A DNA stretch of 64,000 bases from Chrysoporthe austroafricana (lineage: Eukaryota > Ascomycota > Sordariomycetes > Diaporthales > Cryphonectriaceae): positions 1,427,576 through 1,491,575 of the forward strand of contig JYIP02000004.1 in assembly GCA_001051155.2 (NCBI GenBank), written 5' to 3'. The notes under the pieces were generated by a model. That model was given only the letters and a program-made list of their open reading frames with translations, ran no database searches and had not been told where the DNA came from. The translations under genes were made by a program, and so were the position numbers. This document shows, piece after piece, positions 20,561 through 31,595 of the stretch; the stretch's first letter is position 1; each line of letters opens with the position of its first letter.

Positions 20561-21940
20561 ATGAACCCCAGCGACCCCGGACGCAGAGCCGGCGATACTC
20601 TCGATCCGTCCCTTGTCGGTGTCCTTCCTGTAGTACCTCCAGATTCATCAGACAGATTACCACGCAACAATGCCGCAACTGCTGCGACCGCAGCTGGCGT
20701 GCGTGCATTCACCGCGCAGGCCATTGCGTTCTACTTCCGGGCACCAGCCAAGGCGTTCTTTAGAATGCGAGTGGACTACTTGGCGTACGCGCGGAATCTT
20801 CAGCAGCAAAACCACAGCTACCTGCCGAGCATCTCTGGTACCAACGGCAACGGCAATGGACAACCCGCGAAACAGACATGGTTGCAATGGCTTCGATCTG
20901 TTGGAAGTCGAACAACGCCTGGCGTTCTCGTCCACGCGGTGCGCAATCATGGCTGGCGAGTAATCCCAGATCAGGTCCTACCACCCTTGATCGCCAATGT
21001 CAGCGTGGGAGCTGTACTGTACACGAGCTACCTCCAAATTCTGGGTCGGCTCCACGACGACAGCAGTAAAGCAACAAAGAGAGTATATCCGCCTCCGCTA
21101 CCGAGTGAGACTTTCACGGCGGGCCTGCTCGCTGGCGCCTTGCAGAGCGTCATCGCAGCGCCACTGGACGCTATCCAGGCACGTTTTGAGCGAGGTGGCC
21201 AAGGCCCGGAGGTCATCAACAGCAATGGGCGGGCTCAGAGTATGTGGTCCTTTAGCTATGCTAAGCTGCGAGAGATCGGGATGCGAGGCATCTTTGCAGG
21301 CTGGTCTCTGTCTCTGGCCAAGGACAGTGTCGGGAGTGCCGTGTTTTTCAGCAGCTTTGAGTATGTCAAAGCGCAGAGCTACTACAGCTTTATTGCCTGG
21401 TACTATGGCGACCTCAGTGAGGATGTGGTCAATATCTTGTCGCGGAGGCAGGCGGCCCAGGACAAGGACGCGTATCACGGGAAGACCATCCAGCCCCACT
21501 ATTCCATTGAGCCTGCGTTCCTGATGCTAGCTGGCATCGGCGCTTCTCTCGCACAGCAGGTAGTCTTACACCCGCTGACCCATATCCAGATGGAACACTG
21601 GGAGCATCTGGAATACCTTGATGCACAAGCTCGGAAGATCCGCAAGTACACTCAGTCAAACGCGCCAAAGTCAAAGTGGCGGTGGAAAATGTTTCGTGCC
21701 TACTACCACGCGTACCAGGAGACGTGGGCACAATGCGTGGCACAGGCTAAGACGCAGGAGGGCAACGGGCCCAATGCTCTGAGGAGATGGCTGTACCGCG
21801 GCTTTTGGTGGAGTACGATACGACAGGTACCTAGCACCAGCGCCGGATTGATAATATTTGAGTTAGTCAGGCGGAAATATGGGCTGGGCGGGGAACCTGT
21901 TCGAATCAACAAGGACGGCTATGATATTATCCTTGCCTAG
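20561..21940 (+). CDS. Mitochondrial carrier-type protein, atypical
   Basis: Uninterrupted frame of 459 residues from the ATG at 20561; upstream in-frame codons contain no ATG. One clear carrier signature is present: P-L-D-A-I-Q-A-R-F-E (P-x-D-x-x-x-x-R), preceded by G-L-L-A-G-A-L-Q-S-V, the usual glycine-rich first helix. The equivalents in the other two repeats are degenerate: F-R-A-P-A-K-A-F-F-R near the N-terminus and H-P-L-T-H-I-Q-M in the third. I-R-Q-V-P-S-T-S-A-G-L-I-I-F-E resembles the even-numbered helix motif. It is longer than the usual 300 residues because of a 60-residue N-terminal extension and a long loop before the last pair of helices. It probably sits in the inner (or outer) mitochondrial membrane. 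Substrate unknown; degenerate signatures make transport by the classical mechanism doubtful. Confidence 0.75.
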   Translation: MNPSDPGRRAGDTLDPSLVGVLPVVPPDSSDRLPRNNAATAATAAGVRAFTAQAIAFYFRAPAKAFFRMRVDYLAYARNLQQQNHSYLPSISGTNGNGNGQPAKQTWLQWLRSVGSRTTPGVLVHAVRNHGWRVIPDQVLPPLIANVSVGAVLYTSYLQILGRLHDDSSKATKRVYPPPLPSETFTAGLLAGALQSVIAAPLDAIQARFERGGQGPEVINSNGRAQSMWSFSYAKLREIGMRGIFAGWSLSLAKDSVGSAVFFSSFEYVKAQSYYSFIAWYYGDLSEDVVNILSRRQAAQDKDAYHGKTIQPHYSIEPAFLMLAGIGASLAQQVVLHPLTHIQMEHWEHLEYLDAQARKIRKYTQSNAPKSKWRWKMFRAYYHAYQETWAQCVAQAKTQEGNGPNALRRWLYRGFWWSTIRQVPSTSAGLIIFELVRRKYGLGGEPVRINKDGYDIILA

Positions 21941-22227
21941 GTGACAGGGACCTCATCGCATCTAGAGGCACGGTGTTGTGGCTGGTATTTGATTAGACGT
22001 GTCGTTCCCCTCAACTCTACGGCATCCAAGTCTGACAATTCACTTTGGTGCGCTGTGGGTGTGATTTTCTGACAGCTCGAAATTTCAAAAAAGAGATATC
22101 ATTGTTCACGATAGAAGATCGCCCGTCGGAGGCCGTTCCCCTCTCTGCAGGACGAAGTATGACGATATCCAACTCGACCAAGAACATTCCGAGTTAAGGA
22201 TGAGAGCCCCTCTATCGAGATCTACAT

Positions 22228-24059
22228 CTACAGTTTAGCTTTTCTCGTCTCGTCTTCTACGGACAGCCCCCTCTTATGCGTGCCATCTTTTTCCTTCACC
22301 TTCAATACCCTTCTCAGTAATTTCCCGGTCGGACCCTTGGGGATGCTATCCGCGAACTCGATCTCCACTAGCCATTTGTACTTCACCTTCCTCTCACGTA
22401 CATACTGCAACAACCGTCTTCCCACCTCCTTGCTCACAGGCACGCCCTGAATTAGCACAACGAAAGCCTTGGGCCTCTCCCCCGCGTACTCATCTGGAAT
22501 CCCCAAGACCGCGCAGTCCTCTACCAACTCGTGACCAAGCAACAGATCTTCCAGTTCTGCAGGTGGAACTTGTATCCCCTTGACTTTGATCATCTCTTTA
22601 ATGCGGTCCTCGATGTGGAACAGACCCTCCTCGTCGATGTGGCCCACGTCGCCTGTGTGTAGGAAGCCCTCGCTATCAAAAGACTCCGCCGTAGCCTCTG
22701 CGTTGCCCAGATACCCCATTGCGATTTGTGGACCTCGGGCACATATCTCCCCAGTTTCGTTAGGTCCAAGCATCCTGCTGGGCTCGGACAAATCGATGAC
22801 TTTCGCAACGGTGTTCGCTACAAGGATCCCTCCGGTATTTGCATATTTATAATCGAAGTGAGTCGGCGGATGACAGGAAATACAAGCCGTACTCTCCGTC
22901 GCCCCATACCCCTGCCGAAACCCCGTACCAGGAAATTTTGCCTGAAGTAACCTCACTACTTCCGGACTCATCGGTGCCGCCCCGGAGGAAAATCGCTTGA
23001 TGATCACCCGCAGCTGCGGCAGGTACTTGTCAACGACGGGGTCCCTAACCAGTCTAATGAGGATGGGCGGGACGAAGATTAGGTCCTCAACCTTGTACTT
23101 GATGATGGTCTCAAGCATGATGTCCATCTTGAATGCGGGCAGCATATAGCAGTGGCCGTTCGTAAAGACTGGATACGTGATAAAGCGTACGAGACCGGTG
23201 ATATGAAAGAGTGGCATCACTGCCAGGGTACTATAACGATCGTCTGAAGGGAGGACTTGCAGCTGGCGTAGCTGCATGCATTGTGCAATGACATTGTGGT
23301 GGGACAGCATCACGGCCTTGGGAAAGCCCGTCGTGCCAGAGGAGAAGTTCAGGTAGCCGCAAATGTCTTGATTCGTCCCGGGGCTCAGGATCGTATAATA
23401 CGGCACGGGTGACATGCTAGATCCACGACGGAGAAGGTCTTGCAGACTTTCGAACCCGGGAGCTGAGCCTTCCAGAAGGAAAATGTGGGAGCATGATACA
23501 CCGGCGTTCCGTGCGGCTGCGACAGCGATTTCAAGAGAGCCCGGAAGGGTGAAGAGAATCTTAGTGCTGGCGGTCTTGAGGGCGTGAGTCGTCTCCTCGA
23601 TGTTATACGCCGGTGAGGCCCCATTCACCCTTCCTCCTATACACTATCAGCCTCTCCAGTCCCTTGTGTTCCGGCCGAATTCGTATTTTCCAACTTGACT
23701 TACCCACACGAATCGTTGCCCACAAAGCAACAGCATACCAGATTGTATTGGTGCTGAACAGTGACACCGTTTGACTTGGCCGCAATTCATAATCTCTCGC
23801 CAAGGTCGTACTCAAGGCCACAGCCTTTTCTTTCACCTGCGCAAAGTCCAGGCTCTCGTTGGTGACAGCATTGCGGTACGACCCGATCACCCCTTGGGAC
23901 TCGGTTCTGAACGAGACATATTTCTCAAACTCAAAGAGCCACTCCCATGTCGTAACGTCTGTAGGAACTACCAAGAAGTCAGTCACTGTGCATGAACATT
24001 CCGGCGGGGAGCAGATGCTTACTCTCGATGTCGGGATGTGGAGAAGTCCAAAGCGTCAT
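22228..24059 (-). CDS. Acyl/aryl-CoA ligase (4-coumarate-CoA ligase-like) with peroxisomal signal
   Basis: Three exons, 24059-24023, 23967-23704 and 23636-22228, give 569 residues; introns 23968-24022 (55 bp, GTAAGC) and 23637-23703 (67 bp, GTAAGT) restore the family sequence exactly. AMP-binding motifs: S-S-G-T-T-G-F-P-K near residue 197, G-Y-G-A-T-E-S-T in the middle, H-T-G-D-V-G near 429, D-R-I-K-E-M-I-K-V-K-G, and the catalytic lysine in K-G-P-T-G-K-L-L near the end. The protein ends in A-K-L, a PTS1 variant, so import into peroxisomes is likely. The enzyme would form an acyl-adenylate and then a CoA thioester of a fatty, cinnamic or similar acid; moulds carry many such ligases. All catalytic residues visible are present. 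Confidence 0.92.
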
Positions 24060-25374
24060 CCTGAGTTGCCACGCTGTTGCTGGGCCTGCTATCCTGTCTG
24101 TAGACTACGAGCGTCATATGAACGTAGATTAAGTCGGCAAGATGAACGCAATGAAGACGAGAAGCGTTGGTCTTGAGCTCTGTATTGTATTTCCGGCCAC
24201 ACTAGTGCGGAGATATATACAGTTGGAGAAATGCTACAGCAAGAGGGGAGGCATTGGTCATGCGGATATGTACCTCGGCACAATACTCAATTGAGTAGCG
24301 AGCGCCCTTCTCAAGCGTTTAGGATGACGCGGGGATCTTAAGATGTGTGGGTTCATCTTGCTCAGCATGAGTTCTGCTGCCGCTTGAATCATGTCGCGAA
24401 CACTTGGGATAAGGGAAGACTCTAGATGCCTAACATGCTCTAATCACAGGCCACGGCGCCGAGGACGAAGCCGATTTTTGAACCGAAAGCTTTGAAAAGT
24501 AGAAATGTAATGTACCGTAACACTGTGCTCACTGCTAATGCCGAACCTCGGTGTTCAGAAAGGTAGTCATCATTCCGAAGCGGAGTTTGTTGTTCACCAC
24601 CACTCTCGCCAAAATGAGCGGCCGTCAATGCCTTTTCTTCGTCTATCAAATCCGGCGTGGGTAAGAGACTATGCATATCGTCGAAAGAAGCACACTCTAG
24701 TTGAGTTCAGTCACGGACAGCGCGATGTTTTGAATGCTGTCTCATCAAATAACAGGCTTCAGCCTTTCTATCAAAACCGCCGTGGTTCCCAAATAGTGCC
24801 GCTTTCAAGACACATTTTCCCATGGTGAGATTAGAGATCTTTACACACTAAGGGGAGAACCTTGACACCTCCAGAAACTAATAGTGACTAGCTAGCCAGC
24901 AATTCAGACCAACACGATCAGCACGAAGAGCCAGAAAACGCCTATATAAATGCCACAGATATTACTCCGTAGTTGGTCGACTTAAGACTCTCGTACAATT
25001 GAATGAAGTTCCCTAGTTGATCCTAGCCTATTTTTCTTTTGATTCAACGGACTAACAAGCAGAAAGAGGGTTCCGGGTAATTTTCAGATCCACTTTCACG
25101 GGTGGCTGTAGAAATATCTGCGCTCTAGAAACTAGCTTTGGCAATCTGTTTAAAGCTCCCTCTAATAAAATTCGCAAGGTGGGATGTCAGATCCAGAGTC
25201 CACTGCAGAGAGATGAAATATCTAATGGAAAAGGTCAGAAAGGCAATACGAAAACGCCCTGACAAGCGGAGAAGAACTAAAGCACTATCATCATACAAAC
25301 GAGAATGCCCGGTCTTGTGACCTCGAAATTCTACCCCTCCTTTCCCAGATCTCAGGGTACAAACTGCAACTCGT
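24060..25374. other. Intergenic region
   Basis: A 1.3-kb stretch holding the ligase promoter and the 3' UTR of the opsin-like gene. A 78-codon frame with an ATG on the minus strand (24440-24676) has one hydrophobic stretch and is the only thing that looks slightly protein-like; it could be a gene fragment. Nothing else seen. Confidence 0.5.
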
Positions 25375-26331
25375 TCACACATCTGAGACGTTTTGATCTG
25401 TGACAGTTTCATTCTCTGGCGCACCTGAGCCCCCTTTCCCACACAATCTGTCACCGTGTGGTCCGCTTCGAGACTTGCTGAAGGCAAGATTCAATTTGGC
25501 GTAATCCCACCTGCGTGCAAGGAGTATGAAAGCAAAACTCCACACCGGAATCAGCAGCATATCAAGAATACCGAAGAAGATGAAGCCGCCGGTGACACTG
25601 ATGCGGTCGCCGCCATCGCTCAAGCCAAATGCAACGGGGTACAGCAGCCACAACAAATTAATCGATCCAGATAAGACAATGTAGTCACGCGCAACTCCCA
25701 CGCGCGACGCAGCCTCGTAGCTCTCATTGAGTGTGCTCATGGCGAGGATAATCCACGCGAACGTGCCGAAGGCGAAGAAGCCCCACTTGTAGGTGGTGGT
25801 GGTGTAAGCTGCAACGAGGTAGGTGATGACCCAGAACAGGGACAAAAAGAGGTTGGTGAAGATGGTCGTCCATGAGACGTCTGATAACATTCCGAGGGCC
25901 AGCGAGATGGTTGGGAATGCGATAGCCCAGTTTATGTACTTTGCGTAGAAAATCTGGCGGGTTGTGCTTTGGTCAAGCTGCTTAACGGTGCTCCAGCCAA
26001 GATCTGAAGCCTGTGCGAAATAGGAAACACAGCCGGCGAGAAGGGCACATGTGAAGAGGTAGTGGAAGACTCTATCACTTTCACGAGTGGTAAAGCAGAA
26101 GACAAGAAGGCAGAGCTGTGGAGACAGGGCAAGGAAAACCCTCGTGTCAGCGCCAAAGTAAGAGATCTGAGGGTCAAGTAAGGATCGAGAACGGGCCGGA
26201 GCTTACGAATGAGATGCCATAGATAGCTGTAACAGCCCAAAGCCAGTCGGATCCAGCTTGAGACAAGGCATCACTCACTCCAGTCGGAGGATTGATACCG
26301 AGCCATCGTTTCCTCGTGGTAAGAAAGCCAT
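25375..26331 (-). CDS. Opsin-related seven-helix protein (ORP1/YRO2-like), retinal lysine absent; N-terminus out of frame
   Basis: Main exon 26115-25375, first exon ending at 26207, intron 26116-26206 (GTAAGC donor, CCACAG acceptor). The helices follow the microbial-rhodopsin plan: S-D-W-L-W-A-V-T (helix A), Y-L-F-T-C-A-L-L-A-G (B), Y-A-K-Y-I-N-W (C), Y-K-W-G-F-F-A-F-G-T-F-A-W (E/F) and F-F-G-I-L-D-M-L-L-I-P (G). The position of the retinal Schiff-base lysine is Ile, and the counterion Asp of helix C is Asn. It is therefore not a light-driven pump but belongs with the opsin-related proteins (fungal ORP-1, yeast Yro2/Mrh1/Hsp30), membrane proteins linked to stress and plasma-membrane pump regulation. 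The only nearby ATG (26331) reads M-A-F-L-P-R-G-N-D, which fits the family, but is one step out of frame with N-P-P-T-G-V-S-D-A-L in the same exon, so either an indel or an unseen upstream exon. Confidence 0.8.
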
Positions 26332-27008
26332 TGTGAGTTCAATTCCCAAGACGGCTAGAATGACTGTATGGAAGGATTTTAGAGCGTTTTTATTTTTATT
26401 TTTTTTTTTAAAAAAAAAACAATTCAAGCGATTTCGTACGCAATTTATAAGAAAAGAGAGCGTCAACAAGAACTTGTTCCCTTGTATATTCTTGGATGCA
26501 TGAAAGCGGCGGGAATTACATACTGAGAGCGCGCTCATGGGAAATTCTGTTTCTTAATATATCAGTGGTCAGGGGATATCGGCCTTTGTGCCGATGCATT
26601 CCACATCCGATTACTCCATGGACATCTAAATGTGGAGAGACCAATTAATCAGAACGGAAACAGAAGGTGTGAACTCCTCTGTGTCCTCCTAGAGAAAGCT
26701 GATATGAGACTGTGCGTAGGACAATAGGTCTGTAACACGGAATCAAACGCACGCTTATCCTTTTACTGTGCGCTTATTAATAGGGTATCCACTGCGGACG
26801 CAAATGTGGCCGTCGCGCAAAGCGGATACAAAATTTGTTTCCGAAAATGGGTGTTCTAATGAGTCAGCATAGTAAGCACTTCGACCTCAGGAGGGCACAG
26901 CACAAACAGGAATCAGAACCCGCCTTCTCATTTCGGTCTCGTCTTCTGCTTTCTATGCTGGGGAGCGGATGCAAATTTCAGCGCCTGTGATCAGTTACCA
27001 AAGCAGGT
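26332..27008. other. Divergent promoter region
   Basis: Between the opsin-like gene and a Zn2Cys6 gene. A T-run followed by an A-run (about 26391-26421) could form a hairpin or act as a nucleosome-free poly(dA:dT) element; this is inference. No gene seen. Confidence 0.5.
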
Positions 27009-28197
27009 ATGGATCTAGCAAAGAGAATAGATGCTTCGCCTGCAAGACCCCAGAGGATCCTTATCGTGAGTCCTCCTTCATGACAGGAATGTGAATTGTC
27101 CTTTCGTCTCTTAACCTCAGATAGGCGTGCGGCCGCTGTAAGGCCCGCAAAATACGGTGCAACGGTGGAAGGCCAAAATGTAATCACTGCTTGACACGGG
27201 GTACAGAATGCATTTACGCTGCTGTCCGGAACTATCGAGGACCTGCCAAATGGTAGAGTATTCCCTTTACGACACGACCTATCGCAAAACTTCTAATTTA
27301 GATTCCAGGAGAAGAGTCACCGAAAGACAAGCAGACCTGTTGACGGCAAAGTCATTAGACAATGGCAGTAGCAAGAGTCAGAGCACCCTGCCTAAACCAA
27401 CCGATTCCATCTCGCCTTCGATAGAAGCCATCAGTCCACGGCTGCAAGAAGGGGTCAGTCCGGGAAACACAACCGTATCACAATCAGGTGCTTCTGTGAG
27501 CTTGTTTCAGAAGTGGACGAACCTAAACAGCCTCGCAACAGTGTTTCCCGCCTTCTTGCTCCCAGATAAATTTGAAGAAGGCCTGAAGAAAATAAAGAGA
27601 AGTGTCGACGAAGCTAAGATCAAAGGAGGATTCACACCGCTGCCGCCTTCCAATATGACGAGTCGTCTGGTCCAGAACTGTTTTGACGAGATCATGGAAG
27701 AGTACCAGCTACTAGACGTGTCGAGCTTATTGACACTCCTGGATGCTCAGTACGCCGCCAGCTCTGCTACTCCAGCTGGAGATCCAGCCAGATGGGCAGT
27801 CGTCAACGTCATCATTGCAATAGCTGTCCGGCTCAAAATAGCTCCTGGCTCAGAAGCGGAGTTGTCTGAGATCGCTAATGCGTTCTACCGAAATGCGACT
27901 TTGGTGATGCACGAGCTCATCCTCCAACAGCCCAGTTTACTTTCAGTACAGTCACTCCTGGCAATGGCCATATTTGCCAAGGATGTTCCGGACAACCAAG
28001 CCTATTTCATGCTATCAGTCAATGCATCACATCAGCTACAATCACTCGCCTTCGGAGACTCAATAGCAGTTTCGGACGACTTTATACGGCAACAGAAACA
28101 GTACAATCAGGCTCACCAAATTGCATGTATGTTCAGCAGAAATGCCAGTCAAAGGCTCAATAATACCTGTCCAATATCGGATAATAGTGAAGGATGA
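27009..28197 (+). CDS. Zn(II)2Cys6 transcription factor with short regulatory region
   Basis: Three exons, 27009-27065, 27125-27252 and 27309-28197, encode 357 residues; introns 27066-27124 and 27253-27308 keep phase. The zinc cluster C-x2-C-x6-C-x6-C-x2-C-x6-C lies at residues 21-48 (C-G-R-C-K-A-R-K-I-R-C-N). A Ser/Thr/Pro linker follows. Then comes the beginning of a fungal transcription factor regulatory domain (P-S-N-M-T-S-R-L-V-Q-N-C-F-D-E, L-L-x-V-Q-S-L-L-A-M-A-I-F, C-terminal A-S-H-Q-L-Q-S-L). The family normally continues with a conserved R-R-x-F-W block and several hundred more residues, but here the frame ends shortly after D-S-I-A-V-S-D-D, and no continuation is found in the next kilobase. 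Either a naturally short form or a truncated gene. Nuclear DNA-binding role is inferred from the zinc cluster. Divergent to the opsin-like gene. Confidence 0.75.
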
Positions 28198-29456
28198 AAA
28201 ATTGAACAGGGCTGGCAGTAAGCACCTAGGCATGTAGGAACAAATTTTAGCAGGTAATAATGACTTCGATCCAATGCTGATAGCCTGTCATCGTATGAGT
28301 CTTGGGAAGGAAAGTGTCTAATGGGAACAGTCATGACTTTGATCCGGACCCTCAGGCTTCTGGAGGTCATTTAATATCCTCCGAACAGGATAAATAGTTG
28401 CTGTTGGACATCCCTAAATTCGTATATGACGCTAGATACCACGTCTGGCTCGGGCAATCGAATCCGAAAATAAACGGCCAGATACGAAAGAAAACAAATA
28501 TTGAGCTAACATTTTCTGAGCTTGGATATGAGATCTATCTACCCTAAGCCTTATTCAAACACATTCGCTCCATAACAACCATCAATCGATAGTCATGACT
28601 ACCCGCAGTTCGCATAACTGAAAGATTTTATTTCCAGAAGCACCTAAATCGTTGACTGGACACCGTAAGAGGAATCACTGCAGCACGGGCGGAGGCGAAA
28701 TGACGGATGAATTAAATTACTACTATGTAGCGCTACAACGAACATATCCGGACGTCAGAACAAGCTTTGCCAAGTCGGAATGGCCGTGTCAAAATTTAAA
28801 GATGGCAGACCGCGCCGAATTTGCTACACAGCGCACAAGTCCGTGATACGTACATAAATCGCAGCGAGTGGAGACGCTAAGCTCATAGGTGATTCCCGCC
28901 CGGTTTCGTCGAAATATGAACGTTGTACCCATCTAAGCTAGCCATAAGGGAAAAGAAGTTCACTTCGTCGGAAGTCTGTGCTTATGTACCACAAGCAGCA
29001 TAAACCGCAGCCAGAAGTGTCCTCTGGGCAGAGCCATATTGAGGCTATAATTATACCATGACTACGATGCATTTTTGAAAAGTCTCAAATGAGATAGCTT
29101 TAGGGGCCTCAAACGGTCGATGAACGGCAGTCTGAGTATGGGGGGTGGTTGTCAAACGGTTTATTCTTCTGGATGAGGCTGAAACTACGACATGAAGACA
29201 CATTGAAGTAGGCATTAGCTTGGAAAGAACTGTAATCATGGCTTGCCGTCAGTGAAATCTGAAGATGGAAGCACATATGGTGACTAGGAGCACTAGATAT
29301 TAATTAATCTCACAGCTAGGAAAAGTTGCTCTTTGGTTCTTCAGCATCGAGCACCATGCAGAGATCAGCGTGCGTAATTATGGGGCGAATTCCTCTTCAT
29401 CGGACAAAAGACCAACACAGACCTCTTACACAACCATAAGCAGATGCATACATGGC
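28198..29456. other. Convergent intergenic region
   Basis: Holds the 3' ends of the regulator and transporter genes. AT-rich, with only short frames lacking motifs; I see no remains of the missing transcription factor C-terminus here. Confidence 0.55.
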
Positions 29457-31595
29457 TTAATGCACTAGCCCCTTCTCCATCCTAATCCTGACCTCATCCC
29501 AGTACTTCACTCTCGACATCTCCCTGAGCTTCTTTCCGAACTTGATCATTATTAGAAACACTGAGCAGACCGCTAGGCCCACAAATGCCACGCTAATGAA
29601 GCAGTTCTGGTATCCTAGTGCGTCTAGCCATGGTGTGATCCCATAGCCGATGGCGAAACTCATGGTGTTGCGAACAATGATGCAGGAAGCCAACGCATCT
29701 CCCGCAACCTCTCGGTACGAGTCTACCAAGTATGCGAGGGATAGTGTCACTCCGCATGCATTGCACATGGAGATCAGGAACATAGCGAAGAGCAATCCGA
29801 ACCAATGGATGCCATGGGCGGCGCCAACGCCCCAGAGGATGGAGCCTGCAGGCAGGATGATTGTGGCAGCGGTAAATAGCCACAAGCGTTGCTCCGGCTC
29901 GAAGACGCCTTTGTTGTGTCTTGCCATCCTAATCACGAACCAGTCCGAGAACACCCCCGTGAAGAGTGAGGCGAAGGTAACGCCTATGATACACGAGAGG
30001 TAGGACAGGCCAACTATTGCCGCTGAGAAATTGTAAGGTTCACCGCCGAGGATAATCGACGCCGTAGCATTGAGGATGTTGAACCAGACAAGATATGTTC
30101 CGTAAGAAAACCCGGCATAGAAGATGACCGGCCATGACAAGAGCTTGAGGATCTGCCACGCCCGCCAGTGCATCACGAAGGGACGCGGCTTGTCCCACAG
30201 CGCGAGCTTGTCCCAGTACGTCTTGCGCTTATACGGAGTGCTCACTCCCTCGACAGGGCTTGGCGTGGCGTTTGTTGCAGTCTCCTTCTCTGGGGCTGCC
30301 TTCGGATCGCTTGATCCATCCACAGCTTCGGCATCAGATCGCGACGACAACTGGCTGTCCTCGACTACTCCGACTGTCTTTCTGTCGTAATTGGTCTCCT
30401 CTAGGAAAAAGAACAGAAAGATCGAGACGACACCACTGGAAGGAGTATGGAGGTCAGCGTCGTGCTCGATACCGGTGACTTGCTCTCCTGGGCTGGCATC
30501 TCGACGAAATACCCTGGGCAACCAGCTCAGAGCCGTGTGTGGCAAGAAAACGAAAGTGGGCAACATACCAAAAAATGGCTTGGATAAAGAAGCACCACTT
30601 GTATCCAATGCCGTCGTTGATGAAACCGGTGATGACCTGGAAGTCCTTGAATTAGCAATTGCATAGAAGGGAAAGAGGAATGAAACTCAAAACAGGATCC
30701 AATAACACGACCCTCAGCGCTTTTTGGTCCTTATGCCTGCTAATCTTTCGGCGCAAAGTACAGAACTTCGCTTGCAGGGCTACGTACCGGCGCGAAGAAA
30801 TTCGAGGAGGCTAGGAACCATGCATACCAGCCCATATAGGTCCCCCTTTCATGGGCAAAATACAGGTCTGTTATGCTCGTCTCGGGTAGTGCCTCAATCG
30901 GCGCTGCGAAGAAGCCAATGACAATGTTTCTTGCGATCCATTGGCCCTCACCCTTGGCATAGGGGCTCCAGACGCTGATAGCCTGTGCCGAAGTTGATTA
31001 GTCTACGGTTGAGACTGGGAAAGGAAATAAATAATGTATTACTTACACAGAGAGCAATGAGCGACACAACGTACGTTATGCGCTTTCCGTATTGCAAGGC
31101 AAAGGGCTGCCAGAAGAGAAGACCCCATCCACACAACAGAAAGAAGTACCCAGTTCCGGCATTGAGATTCGACACTAAATCCACCGATCTTAGAAATTGA
31201 TTCTCCCGATTCTCCACAAGGTCTCAGAGTGGGGACTCACCGCTGACATCGAGGGCAACTGATAATGAGGTCTCTACGGAGTACACCACAGAGAGAGCCA
31301 TGGCGTTGAACCAGGTGTAACTGCGTGGGGTCAGCTTGAGCTAGTGTAAGTGGAATTCTCGTCAAGAAACTCACGCCAGGACACAAGCGAGAGCGAGACG
31401 TTTCCTGCCGGGGGTCCAATTCAAGGGATCATCAGGGTCACCCGACGGGGTCGGTACAAGGATAATATCCTTGTGGCCTCTGGCATGTCGGGTCGCGAGG
31501 TGTTCGTCAAGATCGACCAGCTGAATGGTGCCCGGGATTTGGGATTCATCAATGTCTCCCGGGCTGTGTACCCCGAGCTCTGGTGCTAACGGCAT
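29457..31595 (-). CDS. Major facilitator superfamily transporter
   Basis: Six exons: 31595-31375, 31320-31241, 31174-31047, 30982-30788, 30636-30569 and 30435-29457, together 556 residues with all phases matching. All five introns have GT(A/G)xGT-like donors; several have CTAAT-type branch sites. The N-terminus carries [11 protein letters not shown], the hallmark just before helix 1 of a large fungal drug/polyamine-type group. About twelve membrane helices follow, with a long central loop that begins L-E-E-T-N-Y-D-R and is Ser/Glu/Lys-rich. After the loop come the second six helices ([36 protein letters not shown]). It is a plasma- or vacuolar-membrane proton-coupled transporter by family; substrate not predictable. 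It looks complete and functional. Confidence 0.88.

Noticed and set aside
26391..26421. T-run followed by A-run as a bacterial-type terminator
   Set aside because: The window is fungal; such tracts are common promoter elements there, and no stem-loop with GC content is present.
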